A DNA stretch of 64,000 nucleotides from Hypoxylon rubiginosum (taxonomy: Eukaryota; Ascomycota; Sordariomycetes; Xylariales; Hypoxylaceae). Both the position numbers and the translations under genes were made by a program. This document shows, one piece after another, positions 36,097 through 46,041 of this stretch (its first letter is position 1; each line of letters opens with the position of its first letter). Under the pieces are notes generated by a model, which did no database searches, was not told the origin of the DNA, and saw nothing but the letters and a program-made list of their open reading frames with translations. The stretch is taken from contig CADCXA010000030.1 of assembly GCA_902806565.1 (NCBI GenBank), forward strand, positions 620,001-684,000, given 5' to 3'.

Positions 36097-37994
36097 TCAT
36101 GCCCCCCCCGCTTGCTTGGAGGCGCGTAATAGCGATTGCCCTTTTCTCCGTCGATCCATCGTACCACTAGTACATGTATTATGGATGGGATTGGAATGGA
36201 AATAAGGGCTTAGGGGTAGCCTGGAACCTGCAGGTGCTGCGAGTCAGACCTGGTTTCGTTGGTATTGTCCGGCACTAAGGCGCAATACTTTGCGAAGGCC
36301 ATCGACGCTATTGGAGACAAAAGACAATCCGGGCGCGGAATCGAAATGAGGGAGAACAAAGGCGATCGTACAACAAGCATCGGACGGGCGTTCTCTCTCG
36401 TATTTCGACCTGTACCGGGCGGCATTTTCATTGGGCAAACTAGGAAGGTGGTATATCATTGTTTTTTCACCTTTAGAGATTGGGAGTTGAGGAGGTTAAG
36501 GGGGGCTCCGGAGTTAAAGCGTCGCGCGCAGGTAGGCTACGTCCTCGTTTTTTGTTTTTCCTTACACGCATATACACATGTAATTGCTTACCTACCTACG
36601 TACCTTAACCTATATACCCAGGGCTGCTTTTGTTAACTCGATGTTACAGGAGAAGACATGGAGTTTGGAAACTGGGTTGTATAAATTACATGTATATGCA
36701 AGTATTATTATCTCATCAGTCGAGATTCAGACTTTGGATGTCTTTGCTTGGTTCCGTGTGAAATACCTCCTTAGAGAAATGTGACGGATGTCTTAAGGAG
36801 TGCTATGTACGCAATATTAACTAACTACCTACCTCCTAGACAGGATATTGTATACTGAACAACCCTAAACTTGTGATCTTAACAAGAGGGCGAAAAGTGA
36901 AGGAAAGCAGCAAAAGGAAGCAGGGACAAGTAATAGGGGTGTCTCTTTAACTACAGTCTATAAGAAAAGTTCCACTATTAAGTAATAGTAGGTCCTAAAA
37001 TAACTCTACTAGTCATCAGCATACCTGATTACTACGCCGATAGAACAAGATGGATACCACCATTATAAATCCCAGAGAAGGTGGATATAGACAGGGATCC
37101 CCGTCGCTGATAGGTTATGGGATAGGAAATACTTCGGGGACAATACTGAAATCGCCGAAAGTGCATTTCTTCCCTCGTCTTTTCTCATCCCAGAGCAAAA
37201 ACCAAGCTAGAATATAGTTCTTACCCAACCAGCAACAAGCCCATTATTCAGTTGCATATGCGGTCATACTTTGGCTTGGACCCTGCAGCGCTGGGACGTG
37301 CTAACGCCTTAGGTAACACGGCGATGTGTGCCGGTTATTTTTTCGGCGCGGTGTCGTGAGTGGCTGACATGTATGTCGTAGCTAAACTCCGTCAGACGAT
37401 ATTACCCTCCTTAATTAGAACCGCTAGCTCTCTAGCTAGTACAATCACCGGTGATATCACCGGCGCTCCTTTCGGATGCGTCGAGATTCGATTGTGTGTA
37501 CCAAATGCTGCCTGCCGAAACATCACGAAGACGTGATGACGACCGACACAAGATAGGCCAGACGGCCGAAGTTGCTTACGGATGTGGGTGGTCTTGGCAT
37601 GCTCAATATGAGACTGCTATCACCAAAACTGTCTATGGAAATTTTCGGTTTTCGGCGATTGATGATCTGTATTCGAGGTGTATATATAGCTCGAATAGCT
37701 GCAGTTATCCAGGCAGACTCTCAGCTCAACAGCATCATCATCAACACTTCCTCTTGAGGACGCGCACAAAGCATACCAACCCCTGAGTACCTACCGACCT
37801 TCAAGATCTGCCAACACCGAACTTATTCGAGCGCCACCACAGAACCTCACTTTCAGATTCTTTGAGACCTAATATCCTCGGATAAGTACATACAACACAG
37901 CTCCCAGCACTTTGAATCTGAAAAGCTTCAATATTTTCACGCTTCTCACGACTACCTACTGCCTACCCGTACAAACCTCGTTACATCCACTCCC
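36097..37994. other. intergenic, upstream of the SDR gene
   Basis: About 1.9 kb with no supported gene; small open frames at 36259-36636 and 37451-37786 show no domain. The final 200 bp are a CA/CT-rich leader of the SDR gene. Confidence 0.5.
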
Positions 37995-39050
37995 ATGGCT
38001 TCTTCTACGCAGAACAAGGGAACAATCCTCGTCACGGGCGGCGGCGGCTACGTCGGCGGGCAGATCATCCGCGAGGCGCTAGCGTCGGGCTTCCACGTGC
38101 GCGTGACGGCCCGCAGCGCGTCGTCGGCCGCCCGCAGCGTCGCGCGGTTCCCGTCGCACGCCGACCGGCTGTCGACGGCCGTGATCCCGGACATGACGGT
38201 GCCGGAATCGTACGCGGACGCCTTCGCCGACGGCGCCGTCACGGGGATCGTCCACGCGGCGTCGCCGTTCGTGCTAGCGCCCGAGGACAACGTCCGCGAC
38301 TTACTAGAACCGGCCGTGAAGGGGGCGACCGCGGTCCTCGAGGCCGCGCTGCGGTACGGCGGCGGCAAGGTTAAGCGGGTCGTGGCCACGAGCTCGTTCG
38401 CGGCCGTCGTGGACCTGGCCAAGGGCAAGAGGCCGGGGTACACGTACGACGAGAAGGACTGGAACCCGATGACGTGGGACGAGGCGGCGCGCGCCGACGG
38501 CGTCACGGCGTACTGCGCCAGCAAGGCGCTGGCGGAGCGCGCCATGTGGGACTGGGTCGGCGCGCACGCGGGGCAGGTCAGCTTCGGGCTGGCGACCATC
38601 TGCCCGCCCTGGGTGTTCGGGCCGTACGCGGACGAGCTGCGCAGCACGACCCGGGGGCTCAGCGAGAGCGTGAAGCTGCTGGACGGCATCATCGACAGCG
38701 ATGCGGTGCCCGGGTTCGACTTCGGCGGGTACGCGGACGTGCGCGAGGTCGCGGCCGCCCACGTGCGCGCGCTCGAGGTGCCCGATGCGGCGGGGAGGCG
38801 GTTCCTCGTGGGGCAGGACTTCCGGTACCAGGCCGCGGTCGACATCGCGCGGGAGACGGTGCCGGCGCTGAAGGACCGGCTGCCCGTGGGGAGGCCCGGC
38901 GAGTGGGAGGACGCGTACCGTATTGATGGGTCCCTCGCCACGAGGGTGCTGGGGCTGAAGTACGGGACGCTGAGGGATGCGGTTACGGATACGTATGTGC
39001 AGCTGCTGAAGGCTCGGGAGATTGAGGCTGCTGCTACGGCTGCGGCTTAA
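37995..39050 (+). CDS. extended SDR, NAD(P)-dependent aldehyde/ketone reductase (GRE2-like)
   Basis: Single exon, 351 residues. The Rossmann motif is TGGGGYVGG (14-22). The catalytic set is Ser near 133-134 (VATSSFAAV) and Tyr173/Lys177 (YCASK), with ICPPWVFGP in the substrate loop. This is the dihydroflavonol-4-reductase/GRE2 branch of extended SDRs, which reduces aldehydes and ketones with NADPH in the cytosol. The gene is very GC-rich, with nearly every third position G or C, unlike its immediate flanks. It stands alone with no obvious metabolic partner next to it, so the substrate is open. Confidence 0.93.
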   Translation: MASSTQNKGTILVTGGGGYVGGQIIREALASGFHVRVTARSASSAARSVARFPSHADRLSTAVIPDMTVPESYADAFADGAVTGIVHAASPFVLAPEDNVRDLLEPAVKGATAVLEAALRYGGGKVKRVVATSSFAAVVDLAKGKRPGYTYDEKDWNPMTWDEAARADGVTAYCASKALAERAMWDWVGAHAGQVSFGLATICPPWVFGPYADELRSTTRGLSESVKLLDGIIDSDAVPGFDFGGYADVREVAAAHVRALEVPDAAGRRFLVGQDFRYQAAVDIARETVPALKDRLPVGRPGEWEDAYRIDGSLATRVLGLKYGTLRDAVTDTYVQLLKAREIEAAATAAA

Positions 39051-39553
39051 GGGGGGATGAGGAGGAGGAGGATAGGGGCATATGTATTAGGTGGTGGTCT
39101 TGGGAAGGTGGAAGATGTAGGGACTGCTCAGAAGACTGTAGACGAAGGAGAGTCTACTTACTATATTTTAAAGGAATAATTGCCTGCATAATAGATTTCG
39201 GTTCTCTGGCTCTTGGTTCGATGCTACGGGGTGTGATAAATCGGATCCACAATAGCCGTAGTTCAATATGTCAGTGGCGTTGAAAAAAAGGGGTAGATAC
39301 ACGGGCTGACTCACTCACAACGAATCTCGACACTTCCAAGTCGCAACTCTTTAGATAATAAAGCTCTAGGCTCTCTGGAAAGGAAATAATCTACAGGCTG
39401 AATTGATTAGGCCTGGTAGGACCCTAAAGCCTATCTAGGCCTTGAGGGAAGTACATGATGCCAAGTATTCCTGGGGCTCGACCCTGTTGCGAGCGGCCCG
39501 ACATACTGGGCCTTCTTCACCCCTAACAAAAAGATATACCATCAATTGCCAAT
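39051..39553. other. intergenic
   Basis: 3' flank of the SDR gene on one side and of the first cysteine-rich gene on the other; a GGAGGAGGAGG run follows the SDR stop. No gene seen. Confidence 0.5.
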
Positions 39554-39925
39554 TCAACGACGGTGACGGCCTCCATGGTCCCTTCCATGACCCCCTCCGT
39601 GATGCCTCCCGTGATGGTCTCTGTGGTCTCCGTGGCCTCCGTGATCTCTGTGGTCTCTTTGCTCTCTGTGGTCTCTATGGTCTCTTTGCTCTCTATGCTC
39701 TCTATGATCTCTGGACTCTCTGTGATGATGCTCCACGATCGGTGCTATCACGTGTCTATCGCATCTGCTACAGATAACGCGAAATCGCGACTTGGATACC
39801 GTCTTCGTCTTCAACCAGCATTTGAAGGAACCCGGCGATATGCACGTGGCCACGGGTCGCTTAGACTTTTCCAGCCTCCGACCGCAGACGCCGCATTCGC
39901 GTATAATCGAGATGAAATGGCACAT
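39554..39925 (-). CDS. small cysteine-rich protein with His/Arg/Asp-rich tail (tandem family, copy C)
   Basis: Uninterrupted frame, 123 residues from ATG 39925. The open frame extends upstream, but the M-C start is chosen because two neighbouring paralogues begin the same way. Cysteines at 2, 11, 14, 28, 36, 52 and 55 match the paralogues: first four at identical spacing, then slightly longer loops. After the CSRC pair, a tail of about 60 residues is almost wholly His, Arg, Asp, Glu and Gly, built of HRE/RDH repeats that are encoded by a 9-bp-like DNA repeat (about 39560-39720). No signal peptide. Zinc or other metal binding is plausible from the paired CxxC motifs, but is inference. Family unknown to me. 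Confidence 0.7.
   Translation of the reverse strand: MCHFISIIRECGVCGRRLEKSKRPVATCISPGSFKCWLKTKTVSKSRFRVICSRCDRHVIAPIVEHHHRESRDHREHREQRDHRDHREQRDHRDHGGHGDHRDHHGRHHGGGHGRDHGGRHRR
39560..39725. repeat. imperfect 9-bp tandem repeat inside copy C
   Basis: Plus-strand units close to TCTCTGTGG, CTCCGTGAT and TCTCTATGG repeat about 17 times. They encode the His/Arg/Asp tail on the minus strand. Confidence 0.75.
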
Positions 39926-40888
39926 AGTAGGTTTTAGCGTTCGGCAATGAGCTTCGTCGGTTGTGGTGCTGGCTGTGGTGTCGGCTGGGAGATGATTGAT
40001 TTTTGGCTTTCTGGTTGCGCTATGCAAAGAAAAGGGGGTTGGGGTTATGTTTGGGAAGCTCATAAAGGCAGAGAGCCAGCTTTTATGCTAGCAGAACGTA
40101 GAAGACAAATCAACTCTCCAAACTTCTCATACGTCCGGTTGTTCGTCAGGTTCTAACCACATGATGTACAACTATTCAGAGCTTTGTCCGCCTGCCCGTT
40201 ATGACGGATAAGAATTATCATGCTTTTTGCAATGTGTCTTTGCGCGTGACCAATTTTTCAGGATGGACTAATTAGATTATTAATTCACCCATTACCAAGT
40301 TTCTGGGGGCATTACTTGTATAGGGAGGTTCCAATGGTTACTAGTCCGCCTTATTCCATGTTCCTGAAGACTCCATGAATAGGGGCTTGCCGTCGATATA
40401 ATCGCCCACATCGACCGCAACATTTGCCACCTGCAGTGCCCTCCAGCCGATCGCCGCTCTAGTCATGAGCAGGAAATTAACCGCCAGATCGGCGCCGTGG
40501 GTAGGTAGTTACTAATATCATATCTCCCCATAACAGACCTTGAAATCCATTTACTAGAGTTCTATGATTGCTAAAGAACTGGCACAGCTCAATCTAAAAT
40601 ATCTCTACGTCGGTTTATTTACACCTTCATGGCTCCAGATATGGTATTGTAAGATTGCTTATTATCACTACCTGCCTGCTAGTGATACATGATTGACCTT
40701 TCTTCCCTTTTCACACCCTACCTGCTGAATACTCCAAGACAATCTGTTTCCAACTTTCACGTCGCGATAGCGAGTGATATGGATAGCTTCACCCTCAACA
40801 TAAGGAAATAGGCTCTCCGTAATGGCTTGGTCGCGTCCCCCCTGATGCCTCTTAGGGATAACAGACTCGTCATCTGTTCCGTAGGTAT
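39926..40888. other. spacer between cysteine-rich copies C and A, with relic coding at its right end
   Basis: Mostly featureless. At about 40765-40835 the minus strand encodes PYVEGEAIHITRY in the frame open at 40668-41060. A related peptide is encoded behind copy B, so this looks like the former C-terminus of copy A. Confidence 0.45.
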
Positions 40889-41062
40889 TTAGCGTGTTCG
40901 GCCGCGGCTGCACATCCCACAGACAACGGAGCACGACTCTGTTGCCCTCTGCCTTACGACGCATGCGCGTGCGTAGGGGCAAAACAACCAGTCGACGTGG
41001 AGTTCGGGCAATGATCTCGTGCACCTCGAGCACTTCCTCAGTACCGCGACGAAGGTACACAT
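40889..41062 (-). CDS. small cysteine-rich protein (tandem family, copy A)
   Basis: 57 residues, single exon, ATG 41062 to TAA 40889. It aligns without gaps to copy B over 55 residues. Shared positions include Cys2, 11, 14, 28, 34, 48 and 51, Val5, Lys10, Ser-Leu-Pro 17-19, Trp25, Gly49, Gly54 and Arg55; A has an extra Cys44. The frame is chosen by that match; a longer frame covers the same bases but gives no such similarity at its start. Sequence after the stop still resembles the region after copy B's stop in another frame, so the gene may be a truncated form of a longer ancestor. No signal peptide. Function unknown. Confidence 0.65.
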   Translation of the reverse strand: MCTFVAVLRKCSRCTRSLPELHVDWLFCPYARACVVRQRATESCSVVCGMCSRGRTR

Positions 41063-41831
41063 GGTGCTAGAGTTGGGGAACGCTGAAAAGTTATCGGTAG
41101 TAATAGCTAGTCTGAGTTGACAGAATCGTTTATTTGAGATAACAACAATGTAGTGCGAACAGACGAGTCAAATATATGCGGGTGCCTGGAGATATTCTGC
41201 TGTTCCGGATGGGTTAGGTATTTTTCATGAGATTGTCCAGATCCAGAGTTGATCTTTATATTAGGGCAAACCCGCATCTGACTACAACGAGAACGGCAAA
41301 TATGTCGGGCCTATCCTGTGTCTGGTCGGTCGTCATTGTGATACTTCCAAGTGGAAATTCTGGTAAGGTAGATGTGGATATATCCTTTCCGATTCACGAG
41401 TCTATCATTCACCCGAAATATCAACGTTTTCAACTCGCCGAGATGTCGCAGATGTTGCTACATTACTGACTTTAGGTCAGACGCACGTACTGAATAACGT
41501 AATATCTGCTTCTTAGGCCTTGAAAAATGGTCATGTCCGACGTTTAACATGGAACTGGACCTAGATCCACAGAAGGGACATGAGCGCTTGTGTAGGAACA
41601 GATCTGTTTAGATCTTCATGGTTGTCGAAACATTACTACAAGAAATTTTATTATCGCTATCTACCTACCTAGGTAGGTAGATAGTGACGCGTAGTTTGTG
41701 CCTCCCCCTCCCCTTTTCACACCGCAGCTAGATTCCTAAGGGTAAACCGGTTCCAAGATATGCATCCTAGTAACGAGCGATACGGATAGCTCCCTCCTCC
41801 ACGTAAGGGGCAATAGGCCCTCCATTACTGT
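41063..41831. other. spacer between copies A and B, including the conserved upstream flank of A
   Basis: The stretch 41335-41480 resembles 42430-42590 upstream of copy B (both contain AAGTGGAAATTCT and then GATTCATGA-like and CTAT-ATTCACCC). This shows that gene and promoter were duplicated together. A 28-bp palindrome lies at 41657-41684. Confidence 0.6.
41657..41684. repeat. perfect 28-bp palindrome centred on CCTAGG
   Basis: Two 14-bp arms, CTATCTACCTACCT and its exact reverse complement, meet without a loop. It lies 150 bp from the stop of cysteine-rich copy B, next to the boundary of the duplicated unit. Confidence 0.9.
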
Positions 41832-42002
41832 TTAGTCACGCCCAGCCTTGCATTTCCCGCAGACATGATCCTCTGCAGTTTTTTTCCTCATCGTCTTCGT
41901 GCATTTGCCCTTGTTGGCGCAAACTTCCCACTCGTCTTTGTAGCCAGGCAACGATTCCGAACACTTTGTGCACTTCAGATATTTTAAGACGTAGGAACAC
42001 AT
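41832..42002 (-). CDS. small cysteine-rich protein (tandem family, copy B)
   Basis: 56 residues, ATG 42002 to TAA 41832, single exon, too short for usual gene finders. Lys-rich, pairs CxxC at 11-14 and 48-51, single Cys at 2, 28 and 34, Trp25. It is gap-free against copy A. The stop codon follows GRD; in copy A the corresponding GRD is followed by Gln (CAA), so the stop fits a C-to-T change in a CpA context. Behind it, one base out of frame, the sequence still encodes PYVEEGAIRIARY, close to copy A's relic. A run of 22 T sits just upstream of the start (42013-42034). Function unknown; metal binding is possible. Confidence 0.65.
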   Translation of the reverse strand: MCSYVLKYLKCTKCSESLPGYKDEWEVCANKGKCTKTMRKKTAEDHVCGKCKAGRD

Positions 42003-43092
42003 CGTGCTTGAGTTTTTTTTTTTTTTTTTTTTTTGGCGATAATATCGAGTCTTTTGAGTGACTAATTGTTCGTCGAATAATAGTGATTCAGTAAGAGTAG
42101 GGGGTTGAATCCTCTAGGGTTCTGGATAAGTGCTTTTCATGAATGCAACGAATTTATTTGGTATGAGGATTGATTTTCATGCGAGGGAAAGTTTGTATTT
42201 ATATTAGTAGTGAGAGAGACAAGTACAGCTGATATTTAAGGACCGTATGGCAATGCTTGAAAAGTTCATCTTATTCTGCTAGAAGCCTACTGGCTCACCC
42301 AACACCTCAGGGAAGAGCAGCCGTCGGAATATTAGGTAGGTTAGGTGTAGTTTGACTCTTCAAGTTGTGTACAATGATGGAGAGATCCTGACCTGTCCCG
42401 TGTCTAGTCTGCCGAATCGTCTTATCTAAGATTGTCACACTTCTAAGTGGAAATTCTACTAAGGCATAGTAGGTCCATGCTTCAAGAATGCGCCGGCTTT
42501 TATGATTCATGAATCTATTATTCACCCTAAAATCACTTCCAACTCACCGAGCTGTCACCAATGTCGCCACGTTACTAATCTTAGGGTATGTTGTCAAGCA
42601 CAGCAATACGGTGAGGATGACTAGGCGGGTAAGCTTTTTGGCCCCTGAGTAGGTAGCTTACATTATCGACCAGCTGACATTAACGACTTGACCTGAGTAT
42701 ATGCCCAATCAATCCCCACTCATCTGAAGTAGCAAAAGTTTGTATACGGCACGTAGGTAATTCTTTGCCGGGGTTTCACAGATCGGATTGTTTGCCATGT
42801 GATATTCCATGATTTCCTAGTCAAGGAAAAAGACCAGAAAGAAAATATAGGTAGTTACCCCATAGTTTGCACATTGATTCTTTCTACTGCTGGGTTCGCT
42901 GCGAGTGCCTACACAAGCTAGAGGTAGTATGAATGGAATAAGAGAAATATCAACTAACCTAAATCCTACAATATGGTTAAACCAGTCGCTCTAGATAGTA
43001 AACCCAAACCTGAACCGATCAATATCATGAGCCGTCCGCCATACATAACAAGCCAACTTACCTCTATATTGAAAGTGTACCTAGATATTAGC
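42003..43092. other. spacer between copy B and the HET remnant
   Basis: Begins with a 22-T tract, then includes the duplicated upstream flank (to about 42590) and about 500 bp with nothing recognised. Confidence 0.5.
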
Positions 43093-43545
43093 CTAGCAAA
43101 GCACATATTTCCGTAACCTCCTTTCATCTTTTCCTTCATCGTACTCGTCAACAGCTCTTCCCCGCATATACTTATCAACATAAGCATCGCCAACGTATCG
43201 ATACTCACCATTGGCTTCTGGGCGTAGTAATATAGAGGTGCTGCATCCTAGCGAGACACAGACTATATCGCCCGGATACATAAACCCGGTACCCATCCCT
43301 ATCCGACCTTCATTTGTCACGAAGAAACACCGGCTCATCATTCGCGACGCGCAATTATCCTGCAATATCCGTCTCCTATCATCAGGTAACACGCCCACGT
43401 CCATGTCGACATACTAGCGGAGCTTTCTGCCAAGTCTTATATGTGGTAGCCACTCACGAATGAGGGACGAGAACACATGATAGCAGACCTTCACCCACTC
43501 TTTAGGCCGCCACCCCGTCTTCTGTTCGAGACAGCGTCTAATATG
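43093..43545 (-). pseudogene. HET-domain protein, C-terminal remnant
   Basis: One minus-strand frame reads TGWRPKEWVKV, REWLPHIRLGRKLR, stop, YVDMDVGVLPDD, then FFVTNEGRIGMG, PGDIVCVSLGCSTSILLRP and YRYVGDAYVD. This order is typical of the region behind the HET domain in fungal heterokaryon-incompatibility-like proteins. The in-frame TAG (43414-43416) sits where Gln would fit (C-to-T, CpA context). No HET core or start codon is found upstream, where another in-frame stop (near 43550) closes the frame. What remains is a 5'-truncated relic. HET proteins trigger programmed cell death after non-self fusion. Confidence 0.7.
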
Positions 43546-44110
43546 CTTCGAGTCTTGAATTAATTAGAATTTGGTATGTATGAGGTTGTGGTAAAGTTCG
43601 AGGCTTAACGAGGCTCTTCAGGAAAATAGTTGCTACAGAGGTTGCAGAATACAACCAGCGCTCATTGGTCGACCTTCGGAAGGAGATATCTAATGCTCGA
43701 CACAATAGTTCTCGATGTTTTAAAATATAACCGTTAAAAAGCTTAATGAAATTAGCATTCTAATAAACAAGAGTAACACTGACCGGGCTGTATCATCTGG
43801 GCTGCGTGCCCCTTTTTTTCTCTGCGCTAACATATTTGCTAGCTGTTACCGTACAAATCTGTTAGTCTAGGGAGCGATTAGATCCAAAGTATGGCTTAAG
43901 GGTACCTACAAATGATGTCCAGAATGTGGCAGAACAACCCCTGAACCTTGGCCCAACGGTCGGCTGCGATTTGAGGTGTACATAGATTAACAAGCAAGCT
44001 ATTCCAAACTATATTGCTAACTTGACTAGTTGAATTCCGATGAGAGGAAAACACCGAGTCTCGGCAGCTCAAGGTAATGATGTTGACTACATGCCTCTTG
44101 CAAACAGGTA
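43546..44110. other. intergenic
   Basis: AT-rich spacer between the HET relic and the FGGY kinase stop; nothing recognised. Confidence 0.5.
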
Positions 44111-46041
44111 TCAAGCAGGACGGTCTAGATGACTTGAAATCGCTTTCTCAACCATATCTCTGAAGACTCTTTGTCTTTCACATTGTTCCAGATAGATAAT
44201 ATACTTGACATCAAGTAGATCTTTTAGCAAGCTGTTCTTTTCTGGCTGCTGAATCTCTCCTTGTTGACCAAGGTTTTGCATGACTAGCCATAGGCTACTT
44301 GTGCTGCTGGTGGGAGTCTCCGCCGTGACGGCTAACATAGCGGCTCCAAAGCAGACTGCAGCGCCTGCTCGTCTAGGGATTATGACTGGCATACCGCAGG
44401 ATGTTGCAATCAGTTTCATCAGGTTAGCATTATTAGCCACGGAACCGGAGATAAAGAGTGAATTGACTTCAGTCCCGGCTTCGTTCATCATTGATATCAC
44501 ATGCCGCATTTGAAGGGCAATGAACTCCAGGGCACCGTAATACTGAATGGCAAGGTTGTCGATGCTTTTGTCTCCCGTCAGTCCCACCACGGATCCAGTC
44601 ATGGACGCATCAGCTATCGGCGACCGGTTTCCATATAAGTCGCCGTAGTAGAAGTAGTTACGTCCAAGGTAGGACACGTCTGGTGCGCCGCTTTTGGATC
44701 GCATGTGTTCGAGGTGTCTATCAAGGAAGTCGTAAATATTCAAATCTGAGTTGTTGGCCAGTTCCAAGGCAGCATCGTATGCCGGGTGTACCTCAATGAC
44801 ATGTCGAAGCAGCATTCCTAGCACATCATTTTCGATTAGTTCTTCACCGTAGATAGCTTCGAAATAATTCCGCGACTCGCAACACAATAGAAACACACAC
44901 CTGTAGCTATCTGGCCACCTTCAGACATCCAGTGCCCTGGCAAGACCCAATCTTGGTAAGGGCCCCATATACCCTCCACAAACACGGGCTTTCGTGATGC
45001 GACTATGTAGCATGCGGATGTACCAGCAACTACAGCCATCCTCGAATGCAGAGGGAAATCTTGCTGGCCATCAAAACTCAACCCCGCTGTTCCCACCCAT
45101 CCAGAGTATGAATCAATCGTCCCGACTCCAACCGTAACGTCTGGGTTAAGACCAAGATCACGAGCAGATCTTTCACAAAGATGGCCCGCCGAGGTACCAG
45201 CCGGAGGCGCTCTTCCATGCTATCGGAGAGTTAGGGACACGAGAAAAGAGCGTCCACGTTTCAACTTACCCGACACACCCCTCCAACTCGTTTGAAGTCT
45301 TCGGCAGCTAGGATTTCGAGTTGCCCAGCCTCCAGAAATTCTCGGCTCCATCCTTTTGCCGTGCCATCGACACCAATAGGCAATGCGTCTCGGGTGCACA
45401 TTTTAGTGCAAGGAAACTGCTGGTTTCCCGTGGCGACATACGTCAGCGCATCGTTGAGGTCGTAGAATTTGCATCTTCGAAAGTCGGCTTCAGACATGTG
45501 GTGCTTCAACCACAAGATCTTGGGCAACTCCATGAGAACCGACATTGAGCCACCAAGGTATTTCAAGAGCTCATGTTGCGTCTCGTTAATGGCCTCGGTC
45601 TCCAGCTTAGCTCTTTGGTCCATCCACAGTATGACATTGTGGTCCTTGTCGGTACTCTCCCTCCCACCAGCAGCTACCGGCTCATTGGTATCGTGGGTGA
45701 AGATGGCAAGCGAGCAAGTTGCCACGAATGCTATGCTGCGTACCGATTCGGGTTGAATGCCACTCTGCGACAAGGCGTCCTTTACAGCATGGCACACACT
45801 ATCCCATATCTGGCTGACGGATTGCTCCTAGAATGAAATGCTTCAGCGCAATCGTCGATCGGAGTTGCAGACGACCTACGTGTATGCCTGGTTGTGGCTG
45901 CCACTCGTCTATAGCTTTGGATGCTGAAGCAACTGACTTCCCGTCCTCATCGATGATTAAGGCGCGGACCGAACCTGTTCCGACGTCCACACCGATATAA
46001 TGGTGTTTGGAACGGTATAGGGGACCAGGATCGCTGTCCAT
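44111..46041 (-). CDS. FGGY-family carbohydrate kinase (D-ribulokinase-like)
   Basis: Four exons: 46041-45880, 45827-45270, 45219-44901, 44817-44111; 581 residues, introns 50-83 bp. The N-terminal actin-like ATPase motif is YIGVDVGTGSVRALIID. ILWMDQRA marks the substrate site; AGTSACYI and SEGGQIATG mark the second ATPase half; LGRNYFYYGDLYGNRSP and SLFISGSVANNANLM are typical of the ribulokinase/YDR109C branch. The last intron is inferred from a CTAAT branch and from ATGMLLRHVIE continuity. The family phosphorylates pentuloses or similar sugars; the YDR109C/FGGY subgroup acts on D-ribulose. No related sugar-catabolic gene is adjacent. Confidence 0.93.

Larger units (their letters stand above)
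40717..42590. repeat. diverged direct duplication carrying cysteine-rich genes A and B
   Basis: Unit 1 runs from about 40717 to 41480, unit 2 from about 41717 to 42590. Matches: TTTTCACACC at both left ends, the CDS, the relic C-terminus, and the upstream AAGTGGAAATTCT block. Offsets are 940 bp at the gene and 1096 bp at the upstream block, so indels separate the copies. Confidence 0.65.

Noticed and set aside
38048..38941. 297-codon minus-strand ORF over the SDR gene
   Set aside because: Shadow of a GC-rich gene with a clear Rossmann and Tyr-x3-Lys motif on the plus strand.
40668..41060. 130-codon ORF covering cysteine-rich copy A
   Set aside because: As a whole it has no homology signal at its N-terminus; the alternative frame matches copy B across its full length. 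Its C-terminal part is kept as a likely relic.
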